NCBI GenBank assembly: GCA_964639525.1
Contig: CAZXDS010000030.1
Location: forward strand, 1-22,798
Length of the DNA stretch: 22,798 nt
Reading direction: 5' to 3'
Source: CAZXDS01 sp964639525
GTDB lineage: Bacteria > Bacteroidota > Ignavibacteria > Ignavibacteriales > Melioribacteraceae
Below, in pieces: positions 1 to 8,056 of the stretch. Position numbers and translations under genes: made by a program. The first letter of the stretch is position 1. Every line of letters begins with the position of its first letter. The notes beneath the pieces are model-generated. The model did no database searches. It saw nothing but the letters and a program-made list of their open reading frames with translations, and was not told where the DNA came from.

Positions 1-7
1 TTGCCAT

Positions 8-46
8 ATTTCTGTAACACAGATTATTAATCTGTGTTACAGAAAT
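8..46. repeat. Perfect 18-bp inverted repeat
   Basis: Arms 8-25 and 29-46 are exact reverse complements (core TCTGTAACACAGATT) around a 3-nt spacer. It lies 31 bp beyond the stop of the ORF6N gene. Neither side has a T-run, so it is a poor fit to a Rho-independent terminator. It could be a transcription end signal of another kind, an operator, or one end of a repeat element cut off by the window edge. Confidence 0.7.
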
Positions 47-77
47 TTTGACTCTAAATCGCTGATTTGTCACGGTT

Positions 78-515
78 TCATTGCATGTACCTTATATTTT
101 CATCATGGGAATCTGCATCCATTATTTGAATGCTTACTTTTACTGCTGTTTCATTCCGTAAAACTGCCGAGAGCATTGATACGCCTTGTTCTGTAAAAAC
201 ATAAGGAAGATATCTTCTGCCACCGTAATTGCTTAAGGTTGCATTTTGCGATCTTAAAGAATCATCACTTGAGGTGACAATTTGGCACCTCAAGTTTTCA
301 AGTTCCTCTTCTGTTAGCTGAAATCTAAATTTTTCGGGAAAACGATCAATGTTTCTTTTAACTGCACGATTAAGATTTTTTGTTTCTACGTTGTACATTT
401 GTGCTAATTCTTCATCAATCATTACTTGTCGCCCTCGAATATTATAAATACTGTCTTTAATATTCTTTGCTGTTACAACTGTTTTTGTTTCTGATTTTTT
501 AATTCCCTTCCTCAT
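78..515 (-). CDS. ORF6N-domain protein, C-terminus shortened
   Basis: The 145-residue protein carries an ORF6N (KilA-N-like) DNA-binding domain at about residues 18-130. Recognisable blocks are the IRGRQVMIDEELAQMY segment, the AVKRNIDRFPEKFRFQLT segment, GGRRYLPYVFTEQGVSML and SAVLRNETAVKVSIQIM. Proteins of this type are common in Bacteroidota, phages and mobile regions, and their exact role is unknown. In family members I recall, the IQIM block runs on into a helix of the form NAFVEMR and often a further C-terminal domain. Here it is followed by DADSHDENIRYMQ and a stop, so the 3' end looks replaced or truncated. The frame is open for some codons upstream of the ATG with no better start. 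The gene is separated from pgsA by about 170 bp that shows no gene. Confidence 0.8.
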   Translation of the reverse strand: MRKGIKKSETKTVVTAKNIKDSIYNIRGRQVMIDEELAQMYNVETKNLNRAVKRNIDRFPEKFRFQLTEEELENLRCQIVTSSDDSLRSQNATLSNYGGRRYLPYVFTEQGVSMLSAVLRNETAVKVSIQIMDADSHDENIRYMQ

Positions 516-681
516 GCTTTCCCAATTATGATTTCTTGTCTCTTTTATTTTTAAGAGTTTTGAGATACTCGCATATTACAACAATGTATTTTGTGTTTTG
601 CTTTTACGTCGCTCAATTCTTTCCCATTCTAAATAGAGAGCACTTGTTTTGTCCAAATAATTTTATTGTAGTTCATGTTCT

Positions 682-1254
682 CTACTTTTCCCTATTCCAT
701 TTAATAGCATCATAACCGCGAATTGCATAACCGCCAACCGAAGCAAAAGCAAAAACTATACTTACGTAATAAAAGAATGAATAAAGCCACGGGATTGTAT
801 TTTCGAAATTGAAAAGTACGGCAATAAAAAACAGCATAATGGAAAATACTGTCATTTTACCCAATTTGTTTGAAGGCAGAACTTTTCCTATTCGTTTACT
901 AACATAGATGCCACCCAAAAATATTAGTACATCACGCATAATAATAACGAAGAAATAAAAATCAGGTATCAATCCATCCAAATAGAATTTAATTATAACA
1001 ATTGTGACAAGAATTTTGTCCGCAAGCGGATCAATAATTTTCCCCATTTCCGTAACTTCATTGTATTTACGGGCAAGGTAACCATCTCCGATATCAGTTA
1101 AATATGCCAAAAACCAAAGCCCGAAAACAATGTATCTTGCGCTCTCCTCTTGCTGAATTTTTCCCATAAAATAAAAAACCGGAATAGCAAGAAAGATTCT
1201 AGATAGACTTAGGTAATTTGATTTTGTGTGAATTTCTTTAATATTTATTTTCAT
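682..1254 (-). CDS. pgsA: CDP-alcohol phosphatidyltransferase (phosphatidylglycerophosphate synthase-like)
   Basis: The 190-residue membrane enzyme belongs to the CDP-alcohol phosphatidyltransferase family. Most likely it transfers a phosphatidyl group from CDP-diacylglycerol to glycerol-3-phosphate, the first committed step of phosphatidylglycerol synthesis. The full family signature is present: D54, D57-G58, A61-R62, G71, D75 and D79 (DxxDGxxAR-x8-GxxxDxxxD), which binds the metal and CDP. Several hydrophobic helices follow at about 85-105, 125-147 and 155-178. Length matches bacterial PgsA. It starts 44 bp after the subtilase stop, so it may be the last gene of that transcript. Substrate choice within the family cannot be fixed from sequence alone, so another CDP-alcohol transferase is possible. 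Confidence 0.85.
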   Translation of the reverse strand: MKINIKEIHTKSNYLSLSRIFLAIPVFYFMGKIQQEESARYIVFGLWFLAYLTDIGDGYLARKYNEVTEMGKIIDPLADKILVTIVIIKFYLDGLIPDFYFFVIIMRDVLIFLGGIYVSKRIGKVLPSNKLGKMTVFSIMLFFIAVLFNFENTIPWLYSFFYYVSIVFAFASVGGYAIRGYDAIKWNREK

Positions 1255-1298
1255 AATGTTTGTAATAAAAATGATTAAATTTTATTTGCATTACTATT

Positions 1299-4200
1299 TT
1301 ACCTAATAACAGCAAATTTTCCAATAACAGATTGCATATCTTCACCGTTCTGCGTTTTGGAAATTACTCTGTAAATATAAATCCCGCTTTCAATGTCTTT
1401 TCCGTTAAAGTCGCGTAAGTCCCATATTACCCCGCCGCTGTTATTGTTGCTTTCTATAAATATTATTTTTTTTCCTGAAATACTAAATATTTGTACTTCA
1501 GCTTTTTTTGTGATATTTGCAAATGTAACTTTTTGTTCATTCATTGAATTTAAAGTTACAGGGTTAGGGAAAACATAAACGTCGTTCAAATTTTCAGCAT
1601 TTGCGGTTAAAACAATTACACTTCCCGCTCCTGTATTAATTTTAATGTTTCCGTCCTTATTTGAGGAAAATAAATTGCTTATTTTCAATGAATATTGCTT
1701 CCCTATCGAACCAATGGGATTTTTGGTATGTAAAATCACTTTATTTTTTGATGCCGCATTGAAAGTAACTTTACCTACATTATTAGCAGGTGTAAAAATA
1801 TAATTTGCCTCTTTTACTGCCGAAGATGAATCTACATTAAGATTAAATTCTATTTCAACTGAATAATTATTAACTATACTAAATGAAGAAACATAAAACC
1901 GTACGGACGAATCAACTTCTGAAACAATAAAATTTCTACTCTCATTTTCCAAAGGTGAATTGAAAATATCCGTCAAATTTTTAATATCAAGCACATAATT
2001 TCTGTTTGCTAGAAAAGAAGATTCGTAGCTTAGCAAAAATGAATATTCGGAATTCGCTGAAACACTCTTCGGATAGCCCACTCCTTCAACTTCAAATGCT
2101 CCAACATTATCAATTGTGTTTTCCATCTTATCCGTAAACTTAACAATAACGTCTTTTTGCGAAACCGAAAAAACAGTATCTATTTTAGTTTTGGGATGAA
2201 CAAAAACTTCAACGATAGAACTCAAACTAGAAAACAGATTTGTATTGGAACTGCTAAAGTTTTGAATCGCATAATAATAATTTGTTAAATTATTAACATT
2301 ATTATCCGCAAAAGTTGTAGAAACTGATGAATCAATCATTCGCAAATTTTGTTTATTTTCACCACGAAAGATGTAGCTTCTTTCAGAAGTGAAATTCCAT
2401 TTCAAAAAAGTGCTGCCGGAATCAGTGCTGAACGCAGCAGTAATTTCAGGAGTAGGGACATCATTTTCAGTGTTTTCAAATTCGTAAAATTTGTAACCCG
2501 TTTTGTTTTGAAAAGCAATTTCGGTTTTGCCGTTATTGTTCAAATCTCCTTGAAAAATTGATTGTGAATTAATTCCCTCTTTGTAAAAAATAATTTTTGG
2601 AGTTCCGTTATTAAAATCAAAAATATATAAATACGGAAATATGTTTATAACGAGTTCATCCTGCGGTGAATTTGTAGTATTCACAAACCTTAAAGATTGG
2701 TAAACCTTAGTAAAAAACGGACTGGAAAATTCACTCGACTGATCCAAAAATACTTTCTCGAATATCACATTAAATTTATTCTGTTTATAATTAAAAACAC
2801 GCAGCACAAAATACGGAGCAATGCTGTTCGCTTTAAACAGTATTGCAATATCATCGACTCCGTCTCCGTCAAAATCCCCTTTGCTTATTGTTTGCGAATG
2901 CGTTGTTGTAAAATCGGAATGTATTGTATCTAATAAAGCAATATTGTTAGGTGAATTAATTTGATAAACAATCAAATCCCCGTCAGCATCGGCAAACCAA
3001 ATTTCATTTTTACCATCGTTGTTACAGTCGGCAATTGTTAAATTGATGAATACCTGGTTACTAAACGAATTTGAAATATCAGGCTCGGAAACATTTTCAA
3101 GAGAGTCAATCAAAGAATTCTGTGTGATAATATTACCGGAATTAGTTGCTCGCCAAATATAATATTTTTCATTATTGCTATTTGTTATAATTTCAGTGTT
3201 TCCGTCATTATTAATATCTTCGGCAAGTATCGGGAAAAATTTACCGGTCTTGTTTTCATATAAATTTGTTAATGAAAAATTATCCGGCTGAGTTTGTTCG
3301 TCAATAAATCCGTTTCGTATAAAATTACTTAAAAGGTCAAGTTTCCCGTTATTATTAAAATCCCCTGTAGAAATTGGAATTTTCCCATTTATTGTATTGA
3401 TGTTCTCAAAACTATTACCGACCAATTTCATTAAAGAATAAGTCGTAGAATTTGTATCGGCAAACGGTTCGAACAGAACTTCGGATTTATTGCTACGATT
3501 TGTAAAATTTACAGGATTCTTAAATAGATTACCTAATGGCAATGAAAAAGGCAATTCAACCGGAGTAATTGCCTGAAAATAGTCATCTGTTTTTAAAATG
3601 AAATAAGAATTATTATTCATTAATGTAGTTGACAATCCGGCAAGGTTTATAGCTTCAAAATAAATATCATAAGCTGTATTTTGTTCAATTAAATTTTTTG
3701 GAATGAATCCGTAATGGTATTGTTTTACGAAAAAATTGTTAGTGGCAAAACCGTCAAGGGAAACAAAATTGAAATTTGCTTCTCCTCTTTTTCTATAAAA
3801 CATTTTAACAATAGAACGGTCGGAAGTAAATATCTCTGCAAAAATAGTTGATTTTTTACCATAAAATATTGGTGCAATACTGCCGAGTTCAATTTTTGGC
3901 GGAGTTCTATCTATATAAAAATTAACTCGCTCTTCAGTTGTTCTATTATTATTTAAGTTTACTTCCAAACGAATTGTGTACGCAGTATCTTTCAATGAAG
4001 ATATATCAATATTAAAAATACTCTTTTGTGCAAATTGATAAGTTATATTTGACAAAAGTTTCGTCCATTCAGATGGAGTAATTCCAACTCCGTAATAAAG
4101 ATTAAATGAAACGAAATTAGCCGAAAGAATGGTTGCGGAAATAGGGAGTGTGTCTTTATTTGTAGTAAAATCTTCTAGTGGAAAATCAATTGAAATATTT

Positions 4201-5543
4201 GATGGTGCTGCAATTTGTAATGCACGTTCAACATTTAATCTGCCTGCTCCGCTTCTAATATCCCAACCGGCATTTTCAATATCATCGCTCGTTGATTTAA
4301 GAATTTGCTTAACTTCTTCGTTAGTAAAATTGTTTTGAGATAAAATCAAAGCTGCAGCACCGGTAACATGCGGAGCTGAAGCCGAAGTTCCGCTTGCAAT
4401 ACGATAGCCTCCATTTAGGTCAGTTGAAATTATTGAAGTTCCGGGAGCCACTAAATCTAATGTTGAACCAAAACTTGATTGCTGACTTACAAAATCACTC
4501 TGATTTGAGTTTCCAACGCTTATAACTTCCGAATAACCGGATGGATAATGAGGTAAATCATTTCCGGAGTTTCCTGAACTTGCAATAAGAACAACGCCTT
4601 GGCTGTGAGCATAAGAAATTACATCCTTTAGAACATTGGAGAATTTATCATCACCAAAACTCATATTTATAACCTTTGCTCCCATTTGAACAGCATATAA
4701 AATTCCCGCAGCAACATCATCCTCCTCACCAAATCCATTCGGGTCAAATGCACGAATCGGTAATATTTTACAATTGGGAGCAACTCCGGCTATCCCGATA
4801 TTATTGTTTAATTCAGCACCGGCAATCCCGGCAACAAATGTTCCATGAAAAAATTCGTCCATAGGATAGTTGTCCCAGTTGAGATAATCGCCTCCGAGCG
4901 AATCAATCGGGAAACCAACTCTATCCGTAAAATCCCAGCCAACTACATCATCAATAAATCCATTTCCGTCGTCATCAATATTATTTAAATCAGCAATATC
5001 AAGTTTTCCATTGTGGTTCAAATCCTCAGCGTCATTAATTGCAATCTTGTTTTCTAAATCCGGATGTAAAAAGTCAACACCTGTATCTATAATAGCCATA
5101 ATAAGTTGCGGTGATCCTTTAGTAATGCTCCAAGCATGCTCCGCTCTGATTTTTTTTAATGCCCATTGCTCTGTAAACAAACTATCGTTTGAGTTTAATG
5201 CATCAACCTTGTAAACATTTGACTTTTTGGCATACATGACATTAGGATTATTAGCATTTAATGCTAAAAAATTATCCGATTCCACTTTATTATTAAAAGA
5301 AAACACAAAAATATGATTTAAGTCTATATTATTCTTTATGTAATTCGGGTAAAGTTCTTTAATAACTTTAGGATATATTGGATTATCTAAATTAAATTTT
5401 AGCAGTTGAAGTTGATTCTGAGTATTTTCTAAAGATTTTATAGGAATTACTTCATTAAATTTAATAAAAACTTGTGATTGACTATACAAAACAGCAGGGA
5501 GCAAAGCAAGATATATTAAAAATCTATTAATCATCATACTCAT
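1299..5543 (-). CDS. Secreted subtilisin-like serine protease with type IX secretion C-terminal domain
   Basis: The open frame extends further upstream, but those 34 residues would be encoded inside purF. The start chosen is the ATG at 5543, giving MSMMINRF, a hydrophobic signal peptide to about residue 21 (LYSQS), and 1,414 residues. The S8 triad is D153 (AIIDTGVD), H233 (FHGTFVAG) and S387 (GTSASAPHV), with oxyanion N325. Between D153 and H233 lies an Asp/Asn-rich, Ca-binding-like insert (about 174-204). After the catalytic domain (to about 445) come Ig-like regions and five FG-GAP/VCBS-like Asp-rich motifs near 728, 775, 838, 889 and 999. An FN3-like segment (1031-1110), two beta-sandwich repeats (about 1120-1310) and a type A T9SS sorting domain (1321-1414, starting VYVFPNPV and ending GKFAVIR) follow. 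It is probably exported by the type IX system and anchored or released outside the cell for protein breakdown. It overlaps the purF end by 17 bp. Confidence 0.93.
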   Translation of the reverse strand: MSMMINRFLIYLALLPAVLYSQSQVFIKFNEVIPIKSLENTQNQLQLLKFNLDNPIYPKVIKELYPNYIKNNIDLNHIFVFSFNNKVESDNFLALNANNPNVMYAKKSNVYKVDALNSNDSLFTEQWALKKIRAEHAWSITKGSPQLIMAIIDTGVDFLHPDLENKIAINDAEDLNHNGKLDIADLNNIDDDGNGFIDDVVGWDFTDRVGFPIDSLGGDYLNWDNYPMDEFFHGTFVAGIAGAELNNNIGIAGVAPNCKILPIRAFDPNGFGEEDDVAAGILYAVQMGAKVINMSFGDDKFSNVLKDVISYAHSQGVVLIASSGNSGNDLPHYPSGYSEVISVGNSNQSDFVSQQSSFGSTLDLVAPGTSIISTDLNGGYRIASGTSASAPHVTGAAALILSQNNFTNEEVKQILKSTSDDIENAGWDIRSGAGRLNVERALQIAAPSNISIDFPLEDFTTNKDTLPISATILSANFVSFNLYYGVGITPSEWTKLLSNITYQFAQKSIFNIDISSLKDTAYTIRLEVNLNNNRTTEERVNFYIDRTPPKIELGSIAPIFYGKKSTIFAEIFTSDRSIVKMFYRKRGEANFNFVSLDGFATNNFFVKQYHYGFIPKNLIEQNTAYDIYFEAINLAGLSTTLMNNNSYFILKTDDYFQAITPVELPFSLPLGNLFKNPVNFTNRSNKSEVLFEPFADTNSTTYSLMKLVGNSFENINTINGKIPISTGDFNNNGKLDLLSNFIRNGFIDEQTQPDNFSLTNLYENKTGKFFPILAEDINNDGNTEIITNSNNEKYYIWRATNSGNIITQNSLIDSLENVSEPDISNSFSNQVFINLTIADCNNDGKNEIWFADADGDLIVYQINSPNNIALLDTIHSDFTTTHSQTISKGDFDGDGVDDIAILFKANSIAPYFVLRVFNYKQNKFNVIFEKVFLDQSSEFSSPFFTKVYQSLRFVNTTNSPQDELVINIFPYLYIFDFNNGTPKIIFYKEGINSQSIFQGDLNNNGKTEIAFQNKTGYKFYEFENTENDVPTPEITAAFSTDSGSTFLKWNFTSERSYIFRGENKQNLRMIDSSVSTTFADNNVNNLTNYYYAIQNFSSSNTNLFSSLSSIVEVFVHPKTKIDTVFSVSQKDVIVKFTDKMENTIDNVGAFEVEGVGYPKSVSANSEYSFLLSYESSFLANRNYVLDIKNLTDIFNSPLENESRNFIVSEVDSSVRFYVSSFSIVNNYSVEIEFNLNVDSSSAVKEANYIFTPANNVGKVTFNAASKNKVILHTKNPIGSIGKQYSLKISNLFSSNKDGNIKINTGAGSVIVLTANAENLNDVYVFPNPVTLNSMNEQKVTFANITKKAEVQIFSISGKKIIFIESNNNSGGVIWDLRDFNGKDIESGIYIYRVISKTQNGEDMQSVIGKFAVIR

Positions 5544-7014
5544 TTTTAGTAAATTTTTTATCAACTTTAACCGGATATTTTCCTGTAAAACACGAAGTAC
5601 AGAAATGCTCCCGTGGATGGTCCACCATTGCGTCAAGCATTTCATCTTTGGTTAAATATTTTAGTGAATCGACACCAAGATATTCTTTAATTTTTTCTGC
5701 ATTGTTATCAAGACGATTTGCTATCAGCTCTTCTTTAGAAGGAAAATCCATACCATAATAACACGGAAAAAGTATTTGCGGAGATGAAATTCTAAAATGG
5801 ATAGATTTGGGATTTGCTTCTCTAACCAATTTAACAAGCTGCTTTGCAGTAGTTCCCCTAACAATTGAATCGTCTATAATTACAACTGTCTTGTTTTCTA
5901 AAACGCCCTTAACCGTATTAAACTTAATTCGTACGCCTATTTCTCTGTTTTTTTGTCCGGGCTGAATAAAGGTTCTACCAATATAATGGCTGCGAATAAG
6001 CCCAATTTCGTGTTTTGACGGAATCCCCTCTTTTTCCAATTGATTTTGATAACCGATTGCAGCAGTATTTGAACTATCAGGAACGCTTATTACAATAATC
6101 TTTTCTCCGTCCGGATCACTAACCGGATGTTTTTTTGCTAAAACTTTACCCAATTTGCGGCGTATTTTATCCACACTTGAGCCAAATATAAAACTATCAG
6201 GACGTGAAAAATATATAAACTCAAAAACACAATGTTTCGGGATTGTTTTATCTTTATGAATTTTGTAAGATTTTATTTCCTCGGGAGCATCCACAGATTT
6301 ATCAATTACAACAAGTTCACCGGGCAAAACATCCCGAATATAATTTGCCGTATTAATATCAAAAGCACAAGTTTCAGAAGCAATAACAAAAGAACCATTG
6401 AGTCTTCCAATAGAAAGCGGTCTAAATCCGTGGGGATCCCGTGCGGCAATTAATTTATCATCCGTCAAAATTATAACGCTGTATGCTCCCTCAATCTGTT
6501 TTAATGCATCGATAATTTGTTCAACTTGATTATCTAATTTTGATCTGGCAATTAAATGGAGCACAACTTCAGTGTCTGAGGATGTTTGAAAAATTGCACC
6601 TTCGTCAACTAGCTTTTTGCGTAATGATTTTGCATTAGTCAAATTTCCATTATGGGCAATAGCAAGATTCCCATTTCTGTAATTAACAACGAACGGTTGT
6701 ATATTTTTTTTTGAAAGAGACGAACCGGAAGTTGAATATCTATTATGCCCAATTGCAGATTTTCCAATTAATTCATTAGCAAATATATTTTCATCGGCAA
6801 AAACTTCAGATACGAGACCAATATCCTTGTGCAATTGTAAAACACTTTTGCCTTTTGTATTTTTATCGGATGTAACAATACCACATGCTTCCTGTCCTCT
6901 GTGCTGCAATGAGTGAAGTCCATAATAGGTTATAGTCGCAGACTCTTCGGAATTAAATATTCCGAACACTCCGCAATTGCAAGTAGGTTTATCAGGGATT
7001 ATTGTTAGACTCAT
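5527..7014 (-). CDS. purF: Amidophosphoribosyltransferase
   Basis: PurF converts PRPP and glutamine to phosphoribosylamine, the first step of purine synthesis. The 495-residue protein has an N-terminal Ntn glutaminase domain whose nucleophile should be C14 (CGVFGIF), exposed after removal of a 13-residue propeptide. HNGNL near 121 and the HRG at 38-40 fit the glutaminase site. The phosphoribosyltransferase domain carries the PRPP loop VVIIDDSIVRGTT (377-389). Cysteines C262, C418, C472 and C475 match the four ligands of the [4Fe-4S] cluster of Bacillus-type PurF, so this should be the iron-sulfur, oxygen-sensitive form. Its tail overlaps the start of the protease gene. A tRNA-Pro lies 69 bp upstream on the same strand. 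No obvious ribosome binding site is seen ahead of the ATG. Confidence 0.97.
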   Translation of the reverse strand: MSLTIIPDKPTCNCGVFGIFNSEESATITYYGLHSLQHRGQEACGIVTSDKNTKGKSVLQLHKDIGLVSEVFADENIFANELIGKSAIGHNRYSTSGSSLSKKNIQPFVVNYRNGNLAIAHNGNLTNAKSLRKKLVDEGAIFQTSSDTEVVLHLIARSKLDNQVEQIIDALKQIEGAYSVIILTDDKLIAARDPHGFRPLSIGRLNGSFVIASETCAFDINTANYIRDVLPGELVVIDKSVDAPEEIKSYKIHKDKTIPKHCVFEFIYFSRPDSFIFGSSVDKIRRKLGKVLAKKHPVSDPDGEKIIVISVPDSSNTAAIGYQNQLEKEGIPSKHEIGLIRSHYIGRTFIQPGQKNREIGVRIKFNTVKGVLENKTVVIIDDSIVRGTTAKQLVKLVREANPKSIHFRISSPQILFPCYYGMDFPSKEELIANRLDNNAEKIKEYLGVDSLKYLTKDEMLDAMVDHPREHFCTSCFTGKYPVKVDKKFTKNEYDD

Positions 7015-7083
7015 ATAAAATTTTTAGGATAGAATTATTCGATTATATTCAATTAACAAACAATTCGTTATGAAATAACATTG

Positions 7084-7158
7084 TCGGAACGGCGGGATTT
7101 GAACCCGCGACCACTTGACCCCCAGTCAAGTACGCTAACCGGACTGCGCCACGTTCCG
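7084..7158 (-). tRNA. tRNA-Pro (anticodon GGG)
   Basis: The 75-nt sequence folds as a complete cloverleaf. The acceptor stem CGGAACG pairs with CGTTCCG, with an unpaired A discriminator and the C1-G72 pair typical of bacterial tRNA-Pro. The D arm contains AGTCCGGTTAGCG. The anticodon stem CTTGA/TCAAG encloses the loop CTGGGGG, giving anticodon GGG. The T arm is GCGGG-TTCAAAT-CCCGC. CCA is not encoded. Its 5' end lies only 4 nt after the stop codon of the MerR gene, so the two are probably on one transcript that needs RNase P cleavage. Confidence 0.97.
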
Positions 7159-7162
7159 AAGA

Positions 7163-7552
7163 TTAAATTTTAGATTGTAAATCTAATAAAAAAATCTTTA
7201 TTTCTTCAAGAGTGGTGTTAAAATCCGGAGGTTTTACGGGCTCTTTTTCTATCGTTTTCATTTGCGGTTTTGCAACTTTCACTGTTGGAATATTATTCCC
7301 TGATTTTTTAGAATCAATTAAAATCTTCTTTGCTCCCTCAATTGTATATCGCTCATCGCGCAGCAGTTTTTTAATATTAAGTATAGTTTTAATATCCTTG
7401 TTTGTGTAAATTCTATTTCCTGCACGGTTTTTTGACGGTTTTAATTGGTCGAATTCAGATTCCCAGTATCTTAAAATATACTGTTCTAAATCAGTGAGCT
7501 TACTTACTTCACTAATTGAATAATATAATTTTTTAAGCCCGAAATCTTTCAT
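7163..7552 (-). CDS. MerR-family transcriptional regulator
   Basis: The 129-residue protein has an N-terminal MerR winged helix-turn-helix at about residues 9-78 (YYSISEVSKLTDLEQYILRY, then the wing NRAGNRIYTNKDI and the helix YTIEGAKKIL). The last 50 residues are poorly conserved and lack the cysteines or ligand domain of metal or drug sensors, so the effector cannot be named. Short MerR proteins of this kind are widespread in Bacteroidota. The start is supported by a purine-rich AGAGGAAAAG just upstream of the ATG. An 18-bp dyad lies 17-34 bp upstream and could be an autoregulatory site. The tRNA and purF follow in the same direction. Confidence 0.9.
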   Translation of the reverse strand: MKDFGLKKLYYSISEVSKLTDLEQYILRYWESEFDQLKPSKNRAGNRIYTNKDIKTILNIKKLLRDERYTIEGAKKILIDSKKSGNNIPTVKVAKPQMKTIEKEPVKPPDFNTTLEEIKIFLLDLQSKI

Positions 7553-7568
7553 AACTTTTCCTCTAATT

Positions 7569-7586
7569 TTACTTTAGTTAAAGTAA
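7569..7586. promoter_or_regulatory. Candidate MerR operator dyad
   Basis: TTACTTTA-GT-TAAAGTAA is a perfect 8-bp-arm dyad with a 2-bp centre, placed 17-34 bp upstream of the MerR ATG. MerR proteins bind dyads in their own promoters, so it is a natural operator candidate. Chance is not excluded in such AT-rich DNA. Confidence 0.4.
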
Positions 7587-7771
7587 TTAAAGTATAATAA
7601 AATATCAAGTTTAAGCTATTACTTAAACTAAATAAACAGACAATTTTCATGTAACATTGTTACCTTCTAATGTTGCTGCTAACAACATTACTCAAGATAA
7701 TTAAAAAGTACCGTAATATTACAATTACGAACATAACCGAGTGGTTTATTCAAAGCATTTTCCATAAATTG

Positions 7772-7901
7772 ATATATGAGTCCACTCTAAAAAGCCCCAA
7801 ACGGACTAAAGTCCGTTTGGGGAAGTTCGTTTTTAGTCTGTTTCCCCACGACGAAGTCGTGGGTTAGTAAAAATATTACTTTTTAGAATGGACTCATATA
7901 T
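7772..7901. repeat. Cloverleaf inverted-repeat element (REP/MITE-like)
   Basis: A 130-bp unit is bounded by 23-bp inverted ends (7772-7794 and 7879-7901; core ATATATGAGTCCA) with a single mismatch that becomes G-U in minus-strand RNA. Inside lie two further perfect hairpins. The first, at 7795-7822, has 13-bp arms CCCCAAACGGACT and a 2-nt loop. The second, at 7845-7863, has 8-bp arms CCCACGAC and loop GAA. A less regular strand between them (7823-7843) can also pair alternatively, TGGGGAA with TTCCCCA. The GC-rich hairpins stand out from the AT-rich surroundings. The form fits a non-autonomous mobile element or paired REP-type palindromes, but no transposase is present. Confidence 0.75.
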
Positions 7902-7903
7902 AC

Positions 7904-8056
7904 TAGAGTTTTTGCAAAATAAGGAAATAAATTTTGTTAAGTAAACTGATTTTTTGGATTAATTTTGTCCCATATCTTCGCATCACAATGATTATGTTAG
8001 ACTAATTTTAGCTGAAGTTGAGAAAAACATCAAAATACTATTTTGCGGAAACTCTA
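7904..8056. repeat. Second inverted repeat abutting the cloverleaf element
   Basis: Arms 7904-7921 and 8039-8056 (TAGAGTTTTTGCAAAATA against TATTTTGCGGAAACTCTA) match except at two T/G positions, which would be wobble pairs in plus-strand RNA. They enclose about 117 bp with no gene and begin 2 bp after the cloverleaf element ends. This may be a separate small non-autonomous element or a decayed insertion end. Confidence 0.55.

Noticed and set aside
5544..5645. N-terminal 34-residue extension of the subtilase frame
   Set aside because: It lies inside purF in another frame, and the signal peptide begins only after it.
7015..7083. Purine or guanine riboswitch before purF
   Set aside because: The 69-bp leader between the tRNA and purF is too short and AT-rich, with no three-way junction or conserved core.
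7670..7867. 65-residue plus-strand frame in the MerR-aroQ gap
   Set aside because: It runs through the cloverleaf hairpins, has no ribosome binding site and no recognisable protein pattern.
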